Positions 47,190-59,292 of a stretch of 64,000 bases of DNA are shown piece by piece; position 1 is the first letter of the stretch, and each line of letters begins with the position of its first letter. The stretch lies in contig JBEWZL010000048.1 of NCBI GenBank assembly GCA_045837725.1, forward strand, positions 1-64,000. The letters run 5' to 3'. Source of the stretch: Vermamoeba vermiformis (taxonomy: Eukaryota > Tubulinea > Echinamoebida). A program made the position numbers and the translations under genes. The notes beneath the pieces are model-generated. The model worked only from the letters and a program-made list of their open reading frames with translations, had not been told where the DNA came from and searched no databases.

Positions 47190-47432
47190 TCATACAGTTT
47201 TATAAACCCAAAAATGCCTAAAATAGCTTACTTCCGAAAGTTTGTTGTCAGCTTTTGCTATCTTTAGCAATTCGGTCTCCGAACGATTTACTAGCGAATT
47301 AAGGTCCTTTTTGCTCGATTTCTTGAACCAAAATGCTGAACTCGGGATCGGAACACCTCCCGCACCCAGCGCAAATTTACCGTCAGAAAAAGAACTCAAT
47401 TCGCAGCAGAAACGATAACGGAACCATAACAT
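47190..47432 (-). CDS. Hypothetical short ORF in the upstream region of the HTH gene
   Basis: An 80-codon frame with SSAFWFKKSSKKDLNSLVN and LLKIAKADNKLSE, ending just past a GTAAGC donor-like site. It may be a non-coding leader, a 5' exon of the HTH gene (no in-frame acceptor found) or a small gene. No family recognised. Confidence 0.2.
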   Translation of the reverse strand: MLWFRYRFCCELSSFSDGKFALGAGGVPIPSSAFWFKKSSKKDLNSLVNRSETELLKIAKADNKLSEVSYFRHFWVYKTV

Positions 47433-47606
47433 ATGGCTTACGAGGAGCCTGGGCGTAGATTTTGGTGTTTCAGTACAACGCTCTTGTGCTTAGATTGCAA
47501 AATAAGGAATGTGGGAAAAAAGTTCACAGGATTGATTTAGCCGTAGACGAACAATAAATTATTAAGTCGGGAGCTACTAACCGAGTGCAATAACCGACGA
47601 TATACC

Positions 47607-48650
47607 ATGGCAGCTAATAACGAGCTACAAGGGTCACCTCATGAAGGAGACACTCCGACGCCAGTTTTCGCTGTCCAGATGTCGGTTGAAGATCAGGTAA
47701 GCGAGTTCCACGGCTTCGCACTTATTGTTTTTTCGAGCGCCGTTATGCCAACGAAATTCTTTATCGGCTCATTTTGAATTGTGCATAGTACTAAAGTGGC
47801 TAAATTCAAATCTGTTTGGGGCAAGTACAAAACCCTAACAACTCGCTAATTAATGTTGTATAAATTTAATAGAATTTTGGGAAGATTCGTTTCCCTAATA
47901 CACAATGGTTGAAGTGCACATCATTTCCGACATACAAATCCGCCCGGAGCGCACAACGACGGAGCCCAAATAGTGTTTCAGTTGCAGAAATTGATCTTGT
48001 TGAAGTCAGCGATGACGAGGACGAAGCGATTTCGAATCAAAATAACTACGAACTAATTCTAAGCGATCAAGATCTGGGATCATTAGACAGCCCAAGTGTA
48101 CGAGCCCAGAAATTCACATCTGAAGATGTTTCAGATGAGATGAGTCGCAGTAACAGCCATTCTAGTCGAAAAGAGAAGAAGAAACGCAGATCCAAGCGAA
48201 AGAAACATTCAGTAAAACTCGTTGCAAATCTGAAGAATGGAAGAACTAACACCCTCAAAGGCCTATACGTCGAGGGCGAGCCGACAAATAGCGCACAAGC
48301 TCAACGATACCGAAGGCTGCCTAGACTAGGTACATCTTGCTAAATTTTAAGCGTGATCTGGTCGCGTGCCCGGAGTTTGAATCACAAGGTGCTAATCGTT
48401 TTTCGTAGAGTCCAATGAGATCCGAATACGTTTAGAAGACGGAGACGTGTTAGTTGTTATGCCTAAGCAATTTTTCAAGCAAAACATCGAATATGGCTCG
48501 CGCTTGAAGATCCGAGCGACAATTTCAACTCGCCAAGTACCACTACGATCACTATGCATCGACGAAGATGAAACAGAGCTCATTCCAGCGTCATTAACGA
48601 GTTCAATCTTCATTGCGGATGATGTCCAAAAATGGAAAAAACTGAATTAA
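47607..48650 (+). CDS. Unknown protein with acidic and strongly basic segments, probably nuclear
   Basis: Three exons. Exon 1 (47607-47696) gives 30 residues from MAANNELQGSPHEGD. The intron is 47697-47872 (176 nt, phase 0). Exon 2 begins NFGKIRFPNTQWLKC and runs through an acidic stretch (VEVSDDEDEA) and a basic NLS-like cluster (KEKKKRRSKRKKHS). The third exon, after a GTACAT...CGTAG intron, encodes EIRIRLEDGDVLVVM and KQFFKQNIEYGSRLKIRA. The stop is at 48648-48650. About 265 residues. No family recognised. The C-terminal beta-rich piece looks folded while the middle looks disordered. Divergent from the HTH gene at 47139. Confidence 0.65.
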
Positions 48651-48936
48651 ATTCGCAAAATCACCGCACGGAGCGAGTACGTCGACGGAACTCGATTCAT
48701 TATATGCATAAGACCATATAGTGACGAGAATCTGCTGGAGCGTTATCAACGGAACAGGCTATAAATAGTTCGCGTTCCGAAATTTAAACTTATGGGATCA
48801 AGTGACGAGAAGTTCGATAAAGTGACAGAAGCTCGCGTATCGCATATCGGCCGAAAAATGTGTACGAATTGAAGTTATAGCTATTCTAATAAACTTACGA
48901 TCGTTTATGACTGGTAGTAGCTACATCCGCTGTTCG

Positions 48937-51900
48937 TTACAATTCGTCTTTGGATCGAGGTTCGATGACCGGCCTAGGGCTTAACTCGACGTTCTTATAG
49001 TTATAGTTGAACCAATCGCTAATGCCGGAATAATAAAGGCCAGAAAATCTTCGTCCTGACGGGCCGCCTGTCAAACAAAAAAAAGATTCATCAGTAGCCG
49101 TCAAATCAAAATTTATTCGCCAAAATAGCCTCATCAGATAAGTATTTCATCGGGATATCGATCGTGTCACGATAATATCAAGATCGTACCTGGCAAATTA
49201 GTTTCCATCAAATCTTTGTTGACATCCGTAACCATTCTCCACGACGGCGCGAAGAATATCGATCGTCCGCCTGGTCCAGGGAACTGCTGTCCTTGTTGTA
49301 CTGTCGCTCTGCTGCCAATGACAGTAATTGGTGCGTCAAAGCCAAGAACAGATGGTAATTGACCATTAAAGAAAATGTTGTACATCCAACCAGTTCTAAC
49401 TTGGCCCCAGGTTGGTACAGTTTGATTAGTATACTTCGATAAAGTCCTATTCAACGCGCTACGGAGATACTATTAGTACGTGCTAAAAACAGGAATAAAG
49501 ATTTTTCCGCACGTTTCGATAGCATGTGAAATAAATGTGTGCGAGATATTTTAAATTATGTCAATAAATGATATTTTAAGCTTGCCGATAATAGGCCGAT
49601 TTTACGATTGCGCAAAAAAGGGGAGAAACCAATTCTTAAGCGTAAACTTACCGTTCGAAAGTTTGTTCTCTTGTGCGTCCGATCCACAACAAGCTCGTGT
49701 AATCCTTGTCTTCGCTAAATATAGCAGTATCGAAGTAATGATAAAATACGCTGTGCGAGCCAGTCTTAGAGAAGTTAGCCCAAACGCCTTCACCAAAAAT
49801 AGGTATGAAGATCTCGTCGCGTATTTCTTTGTAGAAATCTTCGAAGAGCGTGGCGCCGATAGCATCCGCCGAATATCTGTTATCCCAATTCTTGAGAGCT
49901 TTTCCTAAAAAGGATAAAAGTATAAATAGCTGCAAGAAAAATGACAGATCAACTTTCAAAAAACGGAAGCTTACCGGCTGGTGTGTCAGGGATCATGTTG
50001 CGCATATATTTCATGAACCGTTCAGCTTGCAAGGAATAAACATCGCGCTGCATCAATTTAAAATATTCCAAGTCAACTTTGTCTTCTTTCTTCGCTTCGA
50101 GCAACATTTCGATACGTCGACGACGGTCCCAGCCCATGTGGAAATTAACGGCGACGACTGATTCGTCCGTTGGATTCCAGAAGTCATTAGCAGAGGCCAA
50201 ATAGCCTTTCTCAGGATTGTTTACTGCTGCGAGCTTCGATCCATCGTGAAATCCGTCCCAATCATACTCCGAGTCCCATCCTGGCACCGGTCCCATTCCA
50301 CTGTGTCCCTAAATTAAATCCGTAAATATTCTGGCGGTTAAAATTAAAAGATTGCTATTTTTAGTAATTTTATTAAAGCTTTGTGAAATTGCTCTGAAGT
50401 CTGCTGCACGATTATAGGTTTTGATAAGCCTAATATGATTGTAATAGTCTAGGTCTTGATAGTGCGTACCTTTCGGTTCGGGAGCTTGCCAGACTGTTGA
50501 TAGGCTACATCCCCGTTACGATCGACGAAGATCCAATTGGCAGAGAGCTCAATATCGCGAACTGCGACTTGTCCTTCTTTAACAGTAGTGAGAGAAAACA
50601 TTTTAGACACTTTTTTGAACGTTGGAAGACCTCCAGCTCCTTGAGTAGCATAACCCATCGATAAGTAATAGCCTGATAATCGATTTAGCAATTAATATAC
50701 TCACATTAATTTAAGATTTTCAGGAGATTTTTGAATTAATTAGTAAATTAAGGTCCTTGCTCTGTGGTTCAGTGAAAAGTAAATGACAGTATATCGGCTA
50801 GATCTTTACCGTTGAGAGGCCCAGTATGATCCTCAGGTACGTCGATTAGACCATGGTGTGTTCTATATACTGTTATATTCAACGGTGCTTCTCCTTGGCG
50901 CAAGATCTGCTCAAATTCTTTTGTAACGGGCATGTACTCATTGTCTCTCTTATATTTGTCGTCTTTGATCTCTTCAACGAAGTAATCAATGCAATCCATG
51001 AATCCATAAGTAAAACCAAACGCAACCTCATTCGTTCTACCCATCAAAACAACAGGAACACCTGAGGAAATTGATCCGATTAATAAAAAGGAAATTTAAA
51101 TAGTATTAGTGCAAAGACGTACCAGCAATAGTTACTCCCATAACATATCGCTCCTTGACGTGGAGGATGGCCTCGTACCAAAAGTTTGGCAAGCGACTGA
51201 CTTCCAAATGCGGATCAGATGAGTACAATGGACTTTTGTTCTTAGACCAAGCAGCACTGACACCCCAATTATTACTAGCTGACAATATTGGTGCTTCATG
51301 TGGAATCTCTTGCGTGAAGAACGGCCAGATTGATGATTTGACCGATTTTAATGCCTCGAGGACTGCAGGATCTGGATCGCTCAAATAAGGATGGAACATC
51401 TTCTTGAACAACTTGAAGGCATGATCGTTCTTTACATTGGCAATGAGAAGCTTCTCCATATCACCTTGAATCTATTGAACAATATAAGATTAAGAAATCA
51501 GAACTACAAGTCACGCGCTGACACGGTATCAGATCTGATCGTAATTTTCATTTAGATGATTTGATTTGGCTAAGATATCAGTATAGTATGGTATAATAAT
51601 TTACCTCAGCCAAGCTTGCAAAGCTCAATAACTTGACGGTCACGAGCGTGTCTGCCATCGTCCACGGATCAGGCTTGAAACCGGTAAGAAGGAATTCTAG
51701 TGGTCTTCCGTGACCTAAAATATAGATAAGTTATAATGCACATATAATATATTCGCAGCAATTAGCACTAAAAGGAATTTGGTCGGATGCATTTGTCAAA
51801 TTTGACACAATCACATTGTGTGATCGTTGTAGTCATACCCTCTTTTTCATATTCTGTAATTCCGGATGTATAAGCGGTCAATACTTCCAATACGTCCTTA

Positions 51901-52514
51901 TCAGCTGTTTTCAAGGCCTCAACAGCATCTTTGTACATCCGCAACTTTCTGAAGGTTTTGTCGAATTCAACAGTCTCAGGCGTGTTCGCCAAGAGTTCTG
52001 AAATTCTTCCTTGTCCTACTACGCGTATAAATTGCATTTGAACCTGTCTAGAATATCAAGGTGTCAAAATTGAGCTCGCGAGATGTGGTCATGAACTGTT
52101 AGGAGCAAGAACTTACCTGTCTTCCATATGAGCGTAGCCTAACCCTTTTAGTGCATCGTTTATAGTATCTGCCCAGATCTCTCTGACGCCTGTAATCTTA
52201 GCATTAGATCGGAGGAAAAAATTTTGTTTTCGCGAAAAAAAATAAAATTAAAATGCTTTTGATATCAATATTTATATAATGACATGCATTAATAGATTAT
52301 TGTTATCAAGCTACGATGGCCGGTAAATTTTATTGCACCTCGTAAAAATAATTCCTTATTAATACTAACCATCATTATTTCTTTGCAGTATAATAGCGCG
52401 TCCTTCATTATAGAGCACTTTGCGCGAAGCAGGTCCGACTGGATCTTTTAATAGCCACAGTCCGATCTGGCTGAAAGCAACAGCAACAATCAAAAATATA
52501 ACTAATTTGCGCAT
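48937..52514 (-). CDS. Penicillin acylase-family Ntn hydrolase (peptidase S45-like) with C-terminal KDEL
   Basis: Start at 52512-52514; the signal peptide or anchor is MRKLVIFLIVAVAFSQIGLW. An alpha-chain-like part (LGYAHMEDR, RKLRMYKDAVEAL) precedes the self-cleavage region APILSASNNWGVSAAWSKN, where Ser of SNNW is the N-terminal nucleophile of the mature beta chain. Beta-chain pieces follow: YSSDPHLEVSRLPNFWYE, EVAFGFTYGFMD, ANWIFVDRNGDVAYQQ, YLASANDFWNPTDES and near the end GPSGRRFSGLYYSGISDWF. The last residues before the stop at 48937 are SKDEL. KDEL is the ER-lumen retention signal, so this acylase is predicted to stay in the ER rather than be secreted or sent to lysosomes. About 880 residues and about a dozen introns. 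The substrate is probably an N-acyl amide; unknown. Confidence 0.88.
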
Positions 52515-52858
52515 ATCATTCAGCTTTTATCCGCATAAATGTAAGCACAAAAATATATACAATGTGTATGAGCTTAAACACGAACAAAAAAAATGGAAAC
52601 GGAACGGCTAGATCTAGCCAAAATTTTTTTTTCTACGCACGTGATCTCGTAGTACGAAGCATACCTTAGAGCTCTGGTATACTATATACTCTATACTATT
52701 ACATTTCGAGCCATTATCATGGTATGAGCCTTTCTTTCCTGAACAAGGAAGCCGTTAAAAATGTACGCACGTGGTTTGTTAGGTGCGCACCTTGAAAAAT
52801 CTGGTGAGACTTCTTTTGTAGCTGTTTGACCTAATTATAAACATAGTAGCACTACACG
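52515..52858. promoter_or_regulatory. Bidirectional upstream region of the acylase and LRR genes
   Basis: 344 bp between divergent starts. It contains a perfect 14-bp palindrome GGCTAGATCTAGCC at 52606-52619, about 92 bp upstream of the acylase start and 240 bp upstream of the LRR start. Otherwise AT-rich. Confidence 0.45.
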
Positions 52859-53773
52859 ATGCAGCGTAGAATTTTGCTGATTATTTCTGCTTTGTTGATC
52901 AACACCGGTACAATTTTGGCGGATGACCGAGCAGCGTTGGAAGACTTGTACAAAGCGCTCCAAGGACATGCGTGGGAGGACACTACGAACTGGTTGAGCG
53001 AAAGACATGTTTGCCATTGGTACGGCGTGACTTGCAACAAAGATCAAAATGTTAGCGCGATCGTTCTTATGGACAACCATTTAACTGGTAAAATTCCTCC
53101 ATCGTTGGCGCAAATTCAGACGTTGGAGTATATTGATATGTCGGATAATTTTATTTCTGGCACTGTTCCGGAAGAACTTGGTTTGATCCGAAATCTTCGA
53201 TCACTTAACTTGGCCAACAATTTGCTTACTGGTGGCTTGCCCAGCTGGTTCACGTCGCACAAAAAATTATACACGCTCGTTTTATCATGGAATGCGCTTA
53301 CTGGTCCGATTCCTTCTTTGAACGACCCGATGGACCTCACCATCTTGATTTTGGAGCGCAATAACTTCTCTGGCTTCCTTCCTAGCTTTGGTGAAGGTAT
53401 TAATATCGAAGTATTAGACTTGGACAGCAATAACATCACGGGTCCTATTCCTGCATCTTATGGAAGTATCAAAACGTTGAGGGATGTGGAAATCGCTGGT
53501 AACCAATTATATGGTACTATTCCTAATGAATTTGGTAATCTGCTCGCGCTTGATACGCTGGATTTGTCTAGTAATAAGTTGAGCGGCAGCATCCCGCAAA
53601 ATTTTGGAGATTTGAAACTGCTCAATAATTTGGTTCTTAACAACAATATGTTGAGTGGTAATATTCCTTCTTACTTACCCGCATTGGACCTCTCAACTTG
53701 CAGATTGCAACAAAATAGATTCAATTGTCCTGCTCCGTCAAATCTGCCTGGCGTGTGCAAGACTGACTGCTAG
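52859..53773 (+). CDS. Secreted leucine-rich repeat protein, single exon
   Basis: Signal peptide (MQRRILLIISALLINTGTIL), then an LRRNT-type cap (DDRAALEDLYKALQGHAW, CHWYGVTC) and about ten plant-type LRRs with the NxLxGxIP signature (NHLTGKIPPSL, NLLTGGLPSWF, NNITGPIPASYG, NKLSGSIPQNFG, NMLSGNIPSYLP). It ends in a Cys-containing cap (RFNCPAPSNLPGVCKTDC) with no membrane segment. 304 residues, no introns, unlike almost every neighbour. Such LRRs in plants, oomycetes and amoebae bind peptides or polysaccharide-degrading enzymes outside the cell. Function here unknown. Confidence 0.92.
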   Translation: MQRRILLIISALLINTGTILADDRAALEDLYKALQGHAWEDTTNWLSERHVCHWYGVTCNKDQNVSAIVLMDNHLTGKIPPSLAQIQTLEYIDMSDNFISGTVPEELGLIRNLRSLNLANNLLTGGLPSWFTSHKKLYTLVLSWNALTGPIPSLNDPMDLTILILERNNFSGFLPSFGEGINIEVLDLDSNNITGPIPASYGSIKTLRDVEIAGNQLYGTIPNEFGNLLALDTLDLSSNKLSGSIPQNFGDLKLLNNLVLNNNMLSGNIPSYLPALDLSTCRLQQNRFNCPAPSNLPGVCKTDC

Positions 53774-53951
53774 ATTATCAACTCATTATTACACTTTTAT
53801 GTAGGTAATAAATAACATTTGGAGTTGTTGTTATCTATTGAAATGACATCTGGACAGAAACAAAAATCAAATTTCCAATTTTAGCGCAGACAACGAAGAT
53901 TTTTTTTGTTGCCGCAATATATTTGTTTATTTTATTTATTAGCGAGGCAAT

Positions 53952-56900
53952 ATGACGCATTCGTTTCGCTTTAAGCTCCCGCGGCTGACGGATCCAGGTA
54001 AGCTGGTTATTGCAATCCGCTTTGCTATTTATGCACCGGCAATTTGAATATTTAATTAATCGAAATATGCAGTATTCACGTCATTGCCGTTGGATATGCC
54101 CTCAAAGAAAGCGGTGTATGAGATCCTCAAAAAATACCAGCTGCACGATGTGGAAATCGAATCTTCGCGGCTTGTATTAGCCCCAAAAGGCAATAATTCT
54201 GGTAAAATAATGGGTGATACTGAACCTCTATTGGCCTCGAGATATGATCCTGCAGGAGTAAGTTAAAAAACTAATATTTTATATTTTAGCAAATCTACTA
54301 TTTCCTCGAGCGAAGTTTACGTATTATTTCGTTTTAATATTAAAATAACTATATTATTTCAATTTATTAAATTAATACGGTTGAATTGTGAGCCAACCGT
54401 TCAAATTTGATCCAAATTTTCCAGATCTGCAGTCTGTAAAGTGTCAAATATAATAACGTATTCGTGATATTATGGTGCCACGTAATAGTAATTTCCGTAT
54501 TATTGTCTAATCGTTAAACGCACAATTTCGAATCAAAATACAGCGGGCCGAGATCCACTCCCATTTAATTCCAAATTAAAACTTGATTATATAGCCATTT
54601 ATACCCTTTATTATTATATAGCGTGTCATATTAATATTTCTTACTAACGACGCGTTTTAATTGCAGGATCTGTTCGTTATCTGCACTGAGCCCTTGACAC
54701 TCAAAGTGTCAAACAGCGATGGATCTGCTTTAGGACCGATTAAAAAATTAATTATCGATGTTAATACACCTTTAAGTAAGTACTCATGCCGAATCTCTCG
54801 ATTTGAATTCAATTTTGCGAGATCTAAAAAACGTGTCTCATATTAATTCTCATTTTAATTAATCTTTTTTATTTTTATTTTTAGATGACTTAGTGCCTGT
54901 CTTCCAACAAGTATATTTTGAGGGCAAAGAAGAGTTTGTATATCAATTATTTCGTGGCGATAAAGGTAAATGTCATGAAATTGCATTGAAATTATTAATC
55001 GATCGTTTAATAGTAAAAATATTAATTAACGATCTTATTTATACTAATTTGGTATTACAGCTGTTTGGCTCAACTCGTTGAAGACGTTAAAAGAACACGA
55101 AATTCAACCTGAAAATGACATTTTGGTTATATTCCCAATTTCAGCTCTAATGAAGGTAATTATCATAATTAATTATACTCGACAGTACAAATTTCCATTC
55201 AAAACGAATGAAATTAATTTAGACTTGAAATTCAAAATTAAGTCAAGAGATCTGACCTATTTTTTTGTTTATTATTAGAATGGTTCTTTAGTCATGCGAG
55301 ATGCGAGTCGTGGAGGCTGGTTATATAAACAGAGCAAAGGTGGCGAAGAATCAAAACAAACCTTCAGAATTGGAAATCTCGGACGGCAGATCAGACCGAG
55401 CATATCCGTGTTTAAAGATCAATCGACCGTTGGTGGTCTAAGCAAGAAATCTCGCAAATATTTTGTGTTTAAGGACATATTTTTATCTTACTTTGATAAT
55501 CCTACGGTAAGTTTCATTTTCGCATTGGATCTCCGATCAGATCTGATTCGTTCTGCAATTATGATTCGAAAGAAACTATTCAAATTATAGCACATCATCA
55601 GAATATGTATCAATAATGCTATTTGTCATTAGGATCCAAACCCAAGGACGATTATCCCTCTTAACTTTCAAACGGTCAAACTTAAAAAAGACGTAAATAA
55701 CCATTGGACTCTTATTTTAGAAAGGTAATAATACAATAGTTCAAAATAATGCATAATAATAATTATTTGCGATTTAACAACTATTATGAGGATAGTTTTT
55801 GTAACTGACCATTTGCAGAACGTTCAAGAATTATTTTTCCAAATCGGGAGCACCAGGAAAATTATTCGTCCTCACGGCAGACGAAAATGAACAGAATTTA
55901 ATTCCTCAGTGGTACGAAGCAATCAAAGAACAGTGCATTAATACCGGTGTCAACCGCATGTTTGGCGCACCTTTGGACTCGATCTTATTTAAGCGATACA
56001 AACAAACGATACCTCCTCTTATTACCAAGACCATTGGCTACATGGACGCGCAAGGTATGGTTAATTCAGCCTTAATGATTTCGTTGTGACACGTGTCAAA
56101 CATGTCACCTCAAAATGTTCCACGATTACCTTTGTTAGAAATAATTTAACACCACTAACCATGAGAACGATTATATATCAATATTTGCGTTACAAAATAT
56201 AATCGTTTTTTAACTTGCTTTTGCAGGTCTGGATGTGGAAGGTATTTTTAGGTTGAGCGGAAGCAACAGTGAAATCGAAAAATATCGAGATTTATTTGAT
56301 CAAGGTAATATCTAATAGTTATATCATGTCATATTAAAATTATTAATATTAATCTTAGGCGAGGATGTTGACTTGGGCGTTTGTCGAGATCCGCACACAG
56401 TGGCGTCATTGCTCAAACAATACTTGAGAGAATTACCCGAGCCTATTCTGACCTTTGACATGTATGATAGTTACATTGCGGCTGTGCGCGATAATCGTAA
56501 GTTCAAAGCTAGATTTTTTTTCCTTTTTAGGCCTGAGGCAATTTCTTGATAAAATCTTCCGTATTGATTCTAACATGACAATCATATTAATTCCGAGTAA
56601 TATTAACGTTTTAATGCTATTTTTTAGCGGCTGAACATCGCCTGCCAATTTTGTTAGAGTTGACTAGTAACTTGCCCGAGCAGTACTTTACGATATTGAA
56701 ATATTTATTGTCGTTTTTGCATCGTGTCAATACGATGGCATCGATCAACAAGATGAGCTTGGCGAACTTGGCAACTTGTTTTGGTCAAAATCTGTTGCGG
56801 CCACGTGACTCGAGCAATCCTGCAACTATCGTCGAGGCACGTATTTTTTGGACCAAAAAAAATATTGTTAAATGTTCGCAAAGACTAATTTTCCTTATTA

Positions 56901-59106
56901 GGACTCCATTCATATCAACCAAGCCACACAAATGTTAATCGAACACGAAGCCAAATTGTATTATAAGAACCCACAGGTAAATCATTGCAAATATTAATTT
57001 GCTGGCATTTTATTTATTTCCTTATTAGGTCAATGAAAGACTGGAACAGACGCAAAAAGAAATTCAAAACACGGAAAAGCACAAAGTTCGTCATTCACTG
57101 AAAATGTTGCACAACGAACTGGTTCAACGACAAAGTCTGATCCGTTCAGAGAATGCAGCGGATTCAGTGAAAGACGCCATGTGGCCCGAAGAAGAGCACT
57201 TGACTTCACCTTTTGAGCCATTGAACGAGCGCAATTCATTTTCACATGACATTCCAGTCCCGCCCATTGAAACTCGCAAAACTCTTTCAAAGCCATTGCC
57301 TCCTGCTCCCAAGTACGTATACCTCAATATTTATATATATCTAACACACCACATTATTATTAGTAAATATTTTGATATTTTATTCCGCGTCGAAAAATTT
57401 TGCGACATGACACGTGTCAAATTGAACTGTAACTTGGTGTAATTAGCTCAATTAACTGACCGTTATTATTGTTCCAATAGTGCTGGACAAATGATGCGAA
57501 GATCAAAGAGCTACGATTCGTTGGTCAGGGAAGAACCGGGGTCAGTTTACTTGCCTCCTATTCAACCCAAGCAAACTCTCGTTAGTAACGTAAGTCATAC
57601 CCGCCGAGTACTTCCTAATTAGGAAATTTCATTAAATTTGGTTGCTTACGAACTTCAATTATAGCCTGCAAACTTGCCTCCTCGCGCGAGTAACTTACCC
57701 AAGCCGTTATTGCACACGGGCTCTTATTCGCCGAATTCCAAGAGAATGTCGCAAGCAATTAACGCACAACGACTCAATTTTGAACAAATGACTTTGAATG
57801 GCAGTCAAGACGGACCAGTATCTATATCTGCGGTCAATAACAACAATGCGACCCTCACTCCGCCGAGACCTGCACCTCCGCCAAGAAATTCCGTCATGCT
57901 GCCACAACCTCCGAAATTCCCCGCACCGACACCTAAAGCAGCTGCGCCACAGCCACAGTCACATCAGTCGCCTGTAGTCCCACCAAAATCGAACGCAAAG
58001 TACCGGTACTCCACGATGATGCCCTCGACAGCTGTTCCTTTGCCCATGCCTGGCGCCGACACAACGTTGCGAAGGCCAACTTTGGCTGATCAACCCAATA
58101 GTGGCCAGGGACCTTCCTTAAATGGCAATAATGCGGGGGCTAGCGGAGTTCCTCCCGCTCCACCAAAGAGCCCAAAACCACGTGCCTCGATGATGATCAA
58201 TCCCAACGCACTTCCGGGAATTGCTTTGCCCCAACCTCCAGCACAAAACAACCACAATACTATGAACAGCAATGCTACTGCTGCTAATAATAGTGGTCCA
58301 CAATCCACGCCGACGTTTGTCATGCCGCGGCCAGTGTCCATTTCTACCGCGCCTCAAATGAACGGTGAGCAGCAACAAGGACCTTCTTCACCGCGCCAAT
58401 CGCCTAATGCCTCTGTTATTGTTACTCCCGTGCAAAACCGACCAACGTCCATGTCTGTTGTGGTAAGTTTAATGTCCAAAAAATCCAGATCGGCAAAAGT
58501 TTATAATTTTTTTCGAGTAATCTAATGAGTATCTTTTTTTTAGAATTCAAAGCCGACTTGGATGACCCACGTGCTCAAAGAAGGCTTGTTAACCAAAAAA
58601 GGAGAAATTAGACATAATTGGAAAGTACGGTGGTTCATCTTAACGCCAGCGAGTCTTTATTACTTCAAATCGAAGCAAGAAACAGTTACTCCGCTCGGAA
58701 TTGTTCCGCTGCAAGACGCGGAGGTGATGTCCTTTGAAGGCAAACGATTTTCCTTTTTTGTCAAGACGCCTGTTCGAACCTACTACATTCAGACCAAATC
58801 TGATTTTGAACAGCAAGATTGGATGAATGCTATAATTAGCACCATTAACAAGTACGAATACTTCCATTTATGGTAATAGTTCATTTCTAACTTAAATTTT
58901 GAAGGATGAAAGGAGCAGATCCGCAGAATTTGGAACAGATCCAACGCGAGACTCAATTAGTGACTCAGCAAGTAGAGATGAATAAGGCGAATAGGAGAAG
59001 GTACCTAATAAGTGAAAAAAATATTTTTGTTCAATTATTAATCAACCTTGGATCTAGCGCAATGATTTCGTCGGAAGAATTGTCCAACATTGACTCGAGC
59101 CAATGA
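53952..59106 (+). CDS. RhoGAP protein with ubiquitin-like N-terminus, two PH domains and Pro-rich linker
   Basis: Start at 53952 (MTHSFRFKLPRLTDP). N-terminal ubiquitin/RBD-like pieces: MPSKKAVYEILKKYQL, then FVICTEPLTLKVSN and IKKLIIDVNTPL. A first PH domain begins GGWLYKQSKGGEES and contains FKDIFLSYFDNPT and WTLILERTFKNYF. The RhoGAP domain starts FGAPLDSILFKRY and has the arginine finger in GIFRLSGSNSE, with LKQYLRELPEP and NLATCFGQNLL following. A coiled stretch, a long Pro/Asn/Ser-rich region (57.4-58.5 kb, PPRPAPPPRN, PPAPPKSPKP) and a second PH (VLKEGLLTKKGEIRHNW ... WKVRWFILTP) follow. The stop is at 59104-59106. About 15 introns, two with the palindrome TGACACGTGTCA. About 1,000 residues. 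Should switch off a Rho/Rac GTPase at membranes; the Pro-rich region may bind SH3 or profilin-type partners. Confidence 0.88.
56087..56098. repeat. 12-bp palindrome TGACACGTGTCA in a RhoGAP intron
   Basis: Perfect palindrome with a central E-box CACGTG. The same 12-mer recurs at 57408-57419 in another intron of this gene and at three homologous coding sites in the 59-64 kb family (59660, 61409, 63825). Confidence 0.7.
57408..57419. repeat. 12-bp palindrome TGACACGTGTCA in a second RhoGAP intron
   Basis: Identical to the copy at 56087-56098. It lies in the intron after SKPLPPAP. No coding or splice role is evident. Confidence 0.7.
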
Positions 59107-59292
59107 GAAATCGTTGAATAAGTAAATAGAGTCCTAAAGTGTCAGTCCGTAATGTACATAAATTCTTGCCAGAAAAAATTGCTCTCTATTATTCAATATT
59201 TGACTGAGGGTTGTAAGGTTTTAATTCGAGCCCTAGGCTTCTTTAACGATGGCTCATACTGCTGATCCGATTAGCTGTTCGTCAATCTTACA

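Noticed and set aside
48955-48985. tRNA B-box-like GGTTCGATGACC
   Set aside because: It lies in the last coding exon of the acylase gene, and no A box or cloverleaf could be built around it.
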